10,229 nt of DNA from Candidatus Methylomirabilota bacterium (GTDB lineage Bacteria; Methylomirabilota; Methylomirabilia; Methylomirabilales; 2-02-FULL-66-22). Below the pieces are notes generated by a model. The model worked only from the letters and a program-made list of their open reading frames with translations. It searched no databases and was not told the origin of the DNA. Every line of letters starts with the position of its first letter. Position 1 is the stretch's first letter. Position numbers and translations under genes: made by a program. Shown here one piece after another: positions 5,794 to 10,229 of the stretch. The DNA lies in contig JACQVO010000120.1 of NCBI GenBank assembly GCA_016209725.1, positions 1-10,229 of the forward strand, given 5' to 3'.

Positions 5794-6323
5794 ACGGCCG
5801 ACCGCCGCGCCCGGGCCCAACCGAGAGTCACGCCCGCCAGACCGAGCCCCACAAGCTCCATCCCACCCGTTGGGAATACCAGGAAAACCGCGGCGATCGT
5901 GAGGAGCACCCGCTCCACCCGGCGGAGCGGCTCCCAGACGAATCCGATCACCGCCGCCGCGAGGCAGACCACTCCCAGGGCCGTCAGGGCGAAGGCCTTG
6001 GCCACCGCCGGCCAGGTTCCCTGCAGAAGGAGCGCCGGCTGGTACACGAAGGCGAAGGGGACCAGGAAGCCCGCGATCCCCAGCTTGAACGCCTCGATTC
6101 CCGTGGACATCATCTCCGAGCCGGCCAGATTGGCGGCGGCGAAAGCGGTGATGGCATCGGGGGGCGTCAGGTCCGAGAGCACCGCATAATAAAACACGAA
6201 CAGGTGCGCCGCCAGGACGGCGACCCCCAGATTCCCCATGGCGGCGGCGCCGATGGTCACGGTAATCAAAGCCCGACACCGGGTCAAGGGATTTTTGGGC
6301 CTTTCCAACCGCTCCACCGCCAT
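5790..6323 (-). pseudogene. TRAP transporter fused permease (12TM/4TM), C-terminal fragment
   Basis: The frame encodes about 177 residues, most of them hydrophobic. From about residue 32 it matches the C-terminal end of the fused large/small permease subunit of TRAP transporters (normally 600-700 residues): LGVAVLAAHLFVFYYAVLSDLTPPD, a GIEAFKLGIAGFLVPFAFVY segment and a following LLLQGTWPAV, then several C-terminal membrane helices (LVCLAAAVIGFVW-like and LLTIAAVFLVFPTGG-like stretches). The first ~30 residues do not look like the family, and most of the transport core is missing. ATG 6323 has no convincing ribosome binding site and is only the first Met in frame. The natural C-terminus is intact and overlaps the NUDIX start by four bases, so the fragment marks the old end of a transporter gene to which the repair genes were coupled. 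Some expression of a membrane stub cannot be excluded. Confidence 0.7.
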
Positions 6324-6329
6324 GACGCA

Positions 6330-6400
6330 AAGGACGCCAAGATCTGAATCTCCATGTTCAAGCCCCTCGCTTCCTGGCGCTCTTGGCGCCTTGGCGGTTC
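6330..6400. repeat. GCCAAG/CTTGGC intergenic repeat cluster
   Basis: Three 8-base units stand in tandem at 6374-6397: CTGGCGCT, CTTGGCGC, CTTGGCGG. A copy in reverse orientation, CGCCAAG, is at 6335-6341, so CGCCAAG (6335-6341) and CTTGGCG (6382-6388) can form a 7-bp stem over a 40-base loop. The cluster lies in the gap between the divergent permease remnant and the first selenoprotein gene. Confidence 0.55.
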
Positions 6401-6424
6401 AATCCTCCGGATTGCGGGAAACGC

Positions 6425-6454
6425 TTGCGCAGAAGCCCATCCGCCTGCTAAAGA
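6425..6454 (+). promoter_or_regulatory. Weak candidate promoter for the selenoprotein genes
   Basis: TTGCGC (6425-6430) and TAAAGA (6449-6454) with an 18-base spacer are the best -35/-10 pair I find in the 184-bp gap before the first thioredoxin-like gene. The -10 match is poor (three of six), and another sigma factor may be used. Confidence 0.2.
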
Positions 6455-6507
6455 TAAGGACCCTTCGGACCGGGCTTGCAGGTCCACATTCGGCGAAAGG
6501 AGCCTTC

Positions 6508-7125
6508 ATGAGAGAGTGTCGGCTGTCACCAGGATCACCTGTGCAGAAGAATCGCCGCGCGACGTTGCGCCGGACCACACCCAATCTGCCGGTTGGGTCC
6601 CCGGCGACCGTTGGCGCCGTGGCGCTTCTCGTCGGCATACTGATCGCTGCCGTCGTCATCCAGGACGGGCGCGGGACCGCAGAGGCAGGAACCGCCGCTT
6701 ACCGCGTCGGCAGCCCGGCGCCGGATTTCACCCTGCGCCTCTTCAACGGACAGACCATCACCCTCTCCAGCCTGAAAGGCAAACCGGTCCTGGTGAACTT
6801 CTGGCACTCCGGGTGACCCCACTGCCAACGGGAGGCTCCCGTTCTGGCCAAGGTGTACGAGAAGTTCCGCGGCAAGGGTCTACAGCTCTTGAGCGTCAAC
6901 GCGGTCTGGGACAAGGATGGACCGGCGAAGAAGTTCATCGAGGACTATCGCCTGACGTTCCCGGTCGGGCGCGACGCTGACGGGAAGATCGGTGCCCTCT
7001 ACGGGGTGGAGGCGACCCCGACCACCCTCTTCATCGGGAAGAACGGAAAACTCGTGGAGCGTCAGGAGGGGGCCCTGGACGAGGCCTACTTCGCGCAGCG
7101 GATCAACTGGCTCCTGGCGAACTGA
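6508..7125 (+). CDS. Membrane-anchored TlpA/ResA-like thioredoxin, selenoprotein (U103xxC106)
   Basis: A 205-residue protein when the in-frame TGA at 6814-6816 is read as selenocysteine. The ATG at 6508 follows AAAGGAG (6496-6502) by five bases. A basic N-terminus and one membrane helix (~34-51) should anchor it with the thioredoxin domain outside the cytoplasm. The domain then runs VGSPAPDFTLRLFNG, LSSLKGKPVLVNFWHSG, U103-P-H-C106, REAPVL, FPVGRDADGKIG and the cis-proline segment EATPTTLFIGK: a complete TlpA/ResA/AhpC-TSA-type fold, continuous on both sides of the TGA and uninterrupted elsewhere. The UxxC motif replaces the usual CxxC, the commonest exchange in bacterial redox selenoproteins. 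A SECIS-like hairpin follows the codon. The next gene is a paralogue with TGA at the same place. Role: extracytoplasmic thiol-disulfide reductase or peroxide-reducing enzyme; partner unknown. Gene callers would split it in two. Confidence 0.88.
6824..6848 (+). promoter_or_regulatory. Bacterial SECIS-like hairpin of the first thioredoxin gene
   Basis: Downstream of the TGA, AACGGG (6827-6832) pairs with CCCGTT (6838-6843) around the five-base loop AGGCT (6833-6837), 17-21 bases after the TGA. Outer GCC (6824-6826) and GGC (6846-6848) extend the stem past a two-base bulge. A guanine in the first two loop positions at this distance is the known requirement for SelB-dependent decoding, and the E. 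coli fdhF element has loop AGGUCU at about the same place. Confidence 0.75.
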
Positions 7126-7209
7126 CCGGCATGGCTTCGGGGCCCGTTCACTCGCCGAGGAGGCCCCGGCCCTGCCGCACCCGTACACGCCCACAAGCGG
7201 ATCATCTGC

Positions 7210-7242
7210 CATTGGTCATTGGAAATTTGTCATTGGTCATTG
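7210..7242 (+). repeat. CATTGGTCATTG direct repeat
   Basis: The 12-mer CATTGGTCATTG occurs at 7210-7221 and 7231-7242, and the unit CATTGG(T/A) recurs four times in this short AT-rich patch. It ends directly against the ribosome binding site AAAGGGAG (7243-7250) of the second selenoprotein gene, in the 130-bp spacer between the two paralogues. It looks like a dispersed intergenic repeat family; it could affect translation or mRNA stability. Confidence 0.6.
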
Positions 7243-7255
7243 AAAGGGAGTCTTC

Positions 7256-7867
7256 ATGGCAAAGCGGAAGCTGGCCAGGGCAACGCCAACCGCCAAGGAG
7301 AAGCGCAAGGCGAAGTCGCGCTGGATCACCTGGGCGGTGGTCGGAGGATTGGTCGTCGTCATTGGCGCGCTGATCGCCATGCTGTCCATGCGGGACGGCG
7401 GGAAGGCTTCCGGCGGCAAGGCCCGAGTGGGAAGCCCGGCGCCCGATTTCACTCTGCGTCTCCTGAACGGGGACAGCGTCACCCTCTCCAGCCTGAAGGG
7501 CAAGCCGGTCCTCATCAACTTCTGGGCCTCCACCTGACCCCACTGCCGGCGGGAGGCTCCCGTCCTGGAGGGGATGTTCGGGAAATATCGCGACAAGGGC
7601 GTGGCATTCCTCAGCGTTAATGTGACCTGGGACAGCGAGGGCGCGGCAAAGAAGTTCGTCGAAGAGTTCCGCCTGTCGTTCCCGGTCGGCCGCGACGCGG
7701 ATGGAAAGATCGGCATCCTCTACGGGGTGGAGACCACCCCGGCGACGTTCTACATCGGGAAGGACGGCAAGCTGGTGGAGCGGGTGGACGGGGCGCCGGA
7801 AGACGTCGGGGCCATCAGGGACGGGATCCAGTTCCGGATCGAGAAGCTGCTGGCGGGCGGAGGATGA
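7256..7867 (+). CDS. Membrane-anchored TlpA/ResA-like thioredoxin, selenoprotein (U94xxC97)
   Basis: A 203-residue paralogue of the preceding gene, about 70% identical over ~125 residues by hand count, when TGA 7535-7537 is read as selenocysteine. The ATG 7256 follows AAAGGGAG (7243-7250). A lysine/arginine-rich N-terminus and a membrane helix at ~24-43 give an anchored protein with an outward-facing domain. The domain shows VGSPAPDFTLRLLNG, LKGKPVLINFWAST, U94-P-H-C97, REAPVL, FPVGRDADGKIG and the cis-proline ETTPATFYIGK. The extra ~10 C-terminal residues and the N-terminus differ from the first copy, so the duplication is not recent. Having TGA at the identical position in both diverged copies argues strongly for selection on selenocysteine rather than for two nonsense mutations. 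The response regulator gene begins 25 bases after the stop, so they are probably co-transcribed. Confidence 0.89.
7546..7568 (+). promoter_or_regulatory. Bacterial SECIS-like hairpin of the second thioredoxin gene
   Basis: GGCGGG (7548-7553) pairs with CCCGTC (7559-7564; one G-U pair) around the same loop AGGCT (7554-7558), again 17-21 bases after the TGA, with outer CC (7546-7547) and GG (7567-7568) past a CT bulge. Against the first copy, an A-U pair at the stem base has become G-C and the next A-U has become G-U, so the helix is kept although the sequence differs. Confidence 0.75.
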
Positions 7868-7892
7868 TCGACACGTCCTGAGGTGAGAGCCG

Positions 7893-8582
7893 TTGGCGCA
7901 GGAGCGGATCCTGATCATTGACGACGATCGGGCCCTGATCGAGAGCCTGACCGCCGCCCTCTCCCCGCCCCACTCTGTTCGGTCCGCCCTGAACGGAAAC
8001 GCCGCCCTGGCGCACCTGGAAACGGAACGAACCGACCTGATCATCCTCGACCTTATGCTGGGCGCCGAGGATGGCCTCGAGCTTCTCCCCCGCCTTCGTG
8101 GACTCACACCTGCCCCGATTCTCTTGCTCACGGGTTTCGGCACGCGGGAGAACCTGGTCCGCGCCATCCGCGCGAAGCCCGACGACTTCCTGGACAAGCC
8201 CGTTGACCTGCGAGGCTTGCGCGGCCGGGTGGCGTCGCTTCTCCTGCGGAGCGCGCCCGAGGCCGATCCCCTGGAGCGGGTACGCGCCTGGATCGCCCGC
8301 GATTTCCACAGGCCGATCACGGGCAAGGCCCTCGCCCATGCCGCTGGTCTGGGGCTGGCCAACCTCCGCCGGGCGTTCACGGAGCGCTTCGGCCTCACGC
8401 CCAAGGCGTACCTCGAGGACTGCCGCATGCGCCGGGCGGCGAACCTCCTTCGAGACACCGAATCCCCCATCAAAGACGTGGCCGTCCAGGTGGGCTTCGA
8501 AGATGCAAATAATTTCTCCACGGCCTTCAAGCGGTTCCACGACGCCTCTCCCGAAGCCTTTCGCCGCAAGCACCGGGTGTAA
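7893..8582 (+). CDS. Response regulator, receiver domain plus AraC-type DNA-binding domain
   Basis: A 229-residue two-component regulator. Residues ~4-118 are a receiver domain with all switch residues: D10 and D11 of the acidic pocket in ILIIDDD, phospho-acceptor D53 in LIILDLML, T80 in LLLTGF and K102 in LDKPV. Residues ~128-228 are a double-HTH AraC/XylS DNA-binding domain: AWIARDFHRPITGKALAHAA, LRRAFTERFGLTPKAYLEDC, MRRAANLLRDTESPIKDVAVQ and the signature GFEDANNFSTAFKRFHDASPEAFR. The TTG at 7893 is taken as start because GAGGTGAG (7880-7887) lies six bases ahead and the protein then begins two residues before the first strand. No histidine kinase is nearby, so the sensor must be elsewhere. 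Position right after the two selenoproteins suggests that it controls them or answers the same redox signal; that is inference. Confidence 0.93.
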   Translation: MAQERILIIDDDRALIESLTAALSPPHSVRSALNGNAALAHLETERTDLIILDLMLGAEDGLELLPRLRGLTPAPILLLTGFGTRENLVRAIRAKPDDFLDKPVDLRGLRGRVASLLLRSAPEADPLERVRAWIARDFHRPITGKALAHAAGLGLANLRRAFTERFGLTPKAYLEDCRMRRAANLLRDTESPIKDVAVQVGFEDANNFSTAFKRFHDASPEAFRRKHRV

Positions 8583-8787
8583 TGGGGGGTTTGTTCCTTT
8601 GTTCCGAGCAACTTGACAGCGATTGCGACCGGTGGTACGCATTCGACCATGGCCCGCCGCCCGGACGGAGTCCCACAGGGATCGCGCGGCCCGTGGCCAG
8701 CGAGAATGGCAGGAGGCGCCCCCAGTCACCAACGCCTTCCGTCCCGCATGAGGGATGATCATGCGGACACGCTGGAGGAGGGGAGCA
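8583..8787 (+). other. Intergenic region carrying the left flanking repeat
   Basis: About 205 bases without a supported gene. It holds the left copy of the ~57-base imperfect repeat (8608-8664) and ends in the strong Shine-Dalgarno sequence of the 19-codon ORF. No terminator with a T tract follows the response regulator. Confidence 0.5.
8608..8664 (+). repeat. Left copy of a ~57-base imperfect direct repeat
   Basis: The stretch beginning GCAACTTGACAGCG and running through GGTACGCATTCG to CCGG aligns without gaps with 9435-9491. Both copies contain TTGACA, a 17-base spacer and TACGCA, a perfect -35 with a weak -10, so each may be a promoter pointing rightward. They bracket the short ORF and the membrane protein gene. 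Confidence 0.7.
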
Positions 8788-8847
8788 ATGAACATTAACG
8801 AAGGCAACATCGTTTCCAGGAAGCGGACTAGGGCTAAGGAGAAGTGA
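8788..8847 (+). CDS. 19-residue basic short ORF, possible leader peptide
   Basis: A 19-codon ORF starting at ATG 8788, preceded by GGAGGAGGGGAG (8773-8784), one of the strongest Shine-Dalgarno sequences in the window. The peptide is hydrophilic and has a basic second half (VSRKRTRAKEK). It ends in TGA 8845-8847, which overlaps the ATG of the next gene as TGATG, and its last codons contain the AAGGAG that serves that gene. This layout is typical of a translational coupling or leader ORF. It contains no run of one amino acid as in biosynthetic attenuators. It may only be an accident, but the ribosome binding site is hard to dismiss. Confidence 0.4.
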   Translation: MNINEGNIVSRKRTRAKEK

Positions 8848-9392
8848 TGCTCTTCCTGCGATGGGTGGAACTGAACTGGTATAACGTCTTGAGCTCGCTC
8901 CTCGCCGCGGGCAGCCTGATCATTTCGGTCGGAGCACTCTACATGGCGTTTAATGCAGATCGCCGAGCGCGTTCGCTCGAGGATGCTGCCCCTTACCTGC
9001 AGACCACTCCCGTTAACTTTGATTTTCTAGATAGCTTTGGGCGGATCCACATCGAGATTACAAACCTTGGCCCCCTGCCCGCTTACGATGTATCCGTGGA
9101 CATCCGTTATCATGAGTACGACTGGATTTCCGAGTGGCTCACCGCGAAGGATGGGAGGCAGCGAAAGCTCGACCAACTGCCCGCTGGCAAGGCCGTCTTT
9201 TGGTGGTTCCAGGGAGAACTGCCATTCCCGGTTAGCGACATCTGTGAGAAGAGGAAAGATCTCCCAATACTTATGCGCACGCGGTGGCGTAACGAGAGAG
9301 GCGGGCGCTTTGACCTCACTCGCGCTTACGCTCTCCACTGCACCACCGTCAATGACCGGAGGACGGTCACGTTCATCCCTCGCGAAGAATGA
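8847..9392 (+). CDS. Unrecognised single-pass membrane protein
   Basis: I do not recognise this 181-residue protein. It has one strong membrane helix near the N-terminus (about residues 12-36, with SSLLAAGSLIISVGALYMAF), then a basic stop-transfer patch (NADRRARSLED), then a soluble domain of about 140 residues. That domain contains IHIEITNLGPLPAYDVSVDIRY, which resembles the beta-sandwich beginning of proteins with an N-terminal helix and a cytoplasmic beta domain often seen in accessory regions. ATG 8847 is chosen over GTG 8844 because AAGGAG (8836-8841) is five bases from it. Codon use is visibly less GC-biased than in the neighbouring genes, which hints at acquisition from elsewhere. It is flanked by two copies of an imperfect repeat and coupled to a 19-codon ORF. 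No enzymatic motif is visible. Confidence 0.65.
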   Translation: MLFLRWVELNWYNVLSSLLAAGSLIISVGALYMAFNADRRARSLEDAAPYLQTTPVNFDFLDSFGRIHIEITNLGPLPAYDVSVDIRYHEYDWISEWLTAKDGRQRKLDQLPAGKAVFWWFQGELPFPVSDICEKRKDLPILMRTRWRNERGGRFDLTRAYALHCTTVNDRRTVTFIPREE

Positions 9393-9941
9393 GTCAAGTC
9401 TCGGCCACCTTAAATAGAGGGCCTTACTCCCGAAGCAACTTGACAGCGGCTCCGACTGGCGGTACGCATTCGCCCATGCTCCGCTGTCTGGGCATCGAGC
9501 GGCAGCCGATCAATCGGGATGAGGGAGATCGGGACCGGCTCTTGGCCCGCGCAGTCTGAGGGGAAGCCTCCCGCGTCAGGTAGTTCGGCTGGCTCTCAGC
9601 CGCAATATCGCACTTCTCGCGGGACGTCGCTTCCTACATGCTGTCCCGCGCCCTTCTCAACGGATCCCATCGCTGAGGGCTGGCCGCGGATTTCTGCCTT
9701 TCACTTTGACTTTCCTTGGAGATAAGTGTTACCGTCCTGCCTGGCGGAACATGGATGCCCGGCGATGGACGGTGAGGGGGCAGCGATGCCGGCTGGAGAC
9801 TCCTGGCGTGCGGACCCGGCCTAGCGGTATTTCACCTCCACTTTCATCTGCTTGCGGGGCGCCGGATGGGCTGGCCGCCGGGGTGATGCGGAGTCCAGAG
9901 GCCGAGTCTGGCCGAGACGGTCTCAAGAAAAGGAGGAAGAG
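9393..9941 (+). other. Gene-free region with the right flanking repeat
   Basis: Roughly 550 bases without a gene I can support. It holds the right repeat copy (9435-9491). Small open frames here lack ribosome binding sites and look like random GC-rich translation. TTGACT near 9708 has no good -10 at the proper distance. Several short G-rich runs occur in 9760-9880 without clear structure. The last bases carry the ribosome binding site of the DUF1059 gene. Confidence 0.5.
9435..9491 (+). repeat. Right copy of the ~57-base imperfect repeat, with internal inverted repeat
   Basis: Counterpart of 8608-8664, again with TTGACA-N17-TACGCA. This copy also has a perfect 8-bp inverted repeat, GACAGCGG (9442-9449) and CCGCTGTC (9481-9488), with a 31-base spacer; in the left copy this arm pairing is degraded. 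A stem-loop element or a small palindromic mobile repeat would fit. Confidence 0.7.
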
Positions 9942-10133
9942 ATGGCAAAGGCCAAGCGGGTAGTGGCAGACTGCCGCCGTTTTCCGAGCGAGAAGAACTG
10001 CTCGCTCACGATCGCCGGGACGGAGAAGGAAGTCCTGGAGGTCGCGGAGTGGCACGCGGTGAAGAGCCACGGCCACAAGAAGAGCCCCGAGCTGCGCAAA
10101 GCGATTCGGGGCATGCTCGAACCGGAGAAGTAG
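9942..10133 (+). CDS. DUF1059 small protein
   Basis: A 63-residue protein that I recognise as DUF1059: a short N-terminal strand with VVADCRRFPSEKNCSLTIAG, then EKEVLEVAEWHAVKSHGHKKSPELRKAIRGML, which is the family pattern of a Cys-containing DCRxFPSE start, TIAGxExEV and an HAVxxHG helix. The function of the family is not established; members are small soluble proteins common in soil bacteria and archaea. The ATG at 9942 follows a near-perfect AGGAGG (9931-9936) by five bases, and longer frames upstream lack such a site. It stands alone, with 550 gene-free bases upstream. After the stop only a weak 5-bp stem (TCCCG 10134-10138 with CGGGA 10149-10153) is visible. Both cysteines typical of the start region (C11 and C20) are present. 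Confidence 0.9.
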   Translation: MAKAKRVVADCRRFPSEKNCSLTIAGTEKEVLEVAEWHAVKSHGHKKSPELRKAIRGMLEPEK

Positions 10134-10229
10134 TCCCGGGTGGCTCGTCGGGACCGAATATGTTGCTTCCGAAATATCCTTACGCTCCGGCGGGACCGTC
10201 ATAGCCTCGGCGCCGACTCGGTGCGTCCA

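Noticed and set aside
5794..6330. Upstream extension of the NUDIX protein in the same frame
   Set aside because: The extension is the shadow of the TRAP permease remnant; the NUDIX fold begins naturally at ATG 5793.
6814..6816. TGA in the first thioredoxin gene as a nonsense mutation giving a pseudogene
   Set aside because: The rest of the frame is intact on both sides, the TGA replaces the redox-active Cys exactly, and the neighbouring diverged paralogue has the same codon at the same place.
7202..8650. Long minus-strand open frame of 482 codons opposite the second selenoprotein and response regulator
   Set aside because: It lies antisense to two well-supported genes, has low-complexity composition and no ribosome binding site; it is a GC-rich shadow.
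7815..8810. Minus-strand open frame of 331 codons
   Set aside because: Antisense shadow of the response regulator with no recognisable domain.
9519..9725. 68-codon open frame in the gene-free region
   Set aside because: No ribosome binding site, random-looking composition and no family resemblance.
1..10229. tRNA or rRNA genes, insertion sequences, integrase genes
   Set aside because: I found no cloverleaf with a GTTCGANTC-type T arm, no rRNA signature and no transposase or recombinase motif on either strand.

Overview
The window is GC-rich bacterial DNA with short intergenic gaps, GTG/TTG starts and ATGA/GTGA overlaps. It holds TRAP transporter parts, an ECF-type sigma factor, a DUF433/DUF5615 toxin-antitoxin pair and two thioredoxin-like genes with in-frame TGA codons. 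This gene content fits an uncultured soil or subsurface lineage such as Methylomirabilota/Rokubacteria or a delta-proteobacterium-like group. That placement is inference. I see no tRNA, rRNA, CRISPR array or transposase.

Layout, left to right. (1) 1-633: C-terminal part of a TRAP transporter substrate-binding protein. (2) About 713-1735: a graveyard of sugar-acid catabolic genes, with the C-terminal ends of an FGGY carbohydrate kinase and a D-2-hydroxyacid dehydrogenase, and an internally deleted luciferase-like flavin oxidoreductase. (3) 1841-3153: an ECF-like sigma factor whose frame is broken twice by compensating one-base indels, followed with a GTGA overlap by an O6-methylguanine-DNA methyltransferase carrying an Ada-type four-cysteine zinc module at its C-terminus. 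(4) 3344-3963: a DUF433 antitoxin and DUF5615 PIN-like toxin pair with its own promoter. (5) 4002-4142: pyrimidine-rich low-complexity DNA between convergent genes. (6) 4143-6323, minus strand: a TRAP fused-permease remnant, a MutT-like NUDIX hydrolase, a short MutY without its C-terminal domain, and a DinB-like protein, probably one transcript. (7) 6508-8582, plus strand: two tandem membrane-anchored TlpA/ResA-like proteins in which the first cysteine of CxxC is a TGA codon, then a receiver-AraC response regulator. (8) 8608-9491: an imperfect direct repeat flanking a 19-codon ORF and an unrecognised single-pass membrane protein. (9) 9942-10133: a DUF1059 protein.

The strongest observation is the pair of tandem thioredoxin-fold genes at 6508-7125 and 7256-7867. 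Each is interrupted once, by TGA, at exactly the same alignment position (UxxC in place of CxxC). Each TGA is followed by a stem-loop of bacterial SECIS geometry, and the two stems show a compensatory base change. They are best read as two selenoproteins. Second is the sigma factor / methyltransferase-Ada pair, which could be an alkylation-responsive regulatory unit unlike the classical Ada regulon. Two genes of a GO-type oxidative DNA repair set (NUDIX and MutY) add a DNA-repair and redox flavour to the window.
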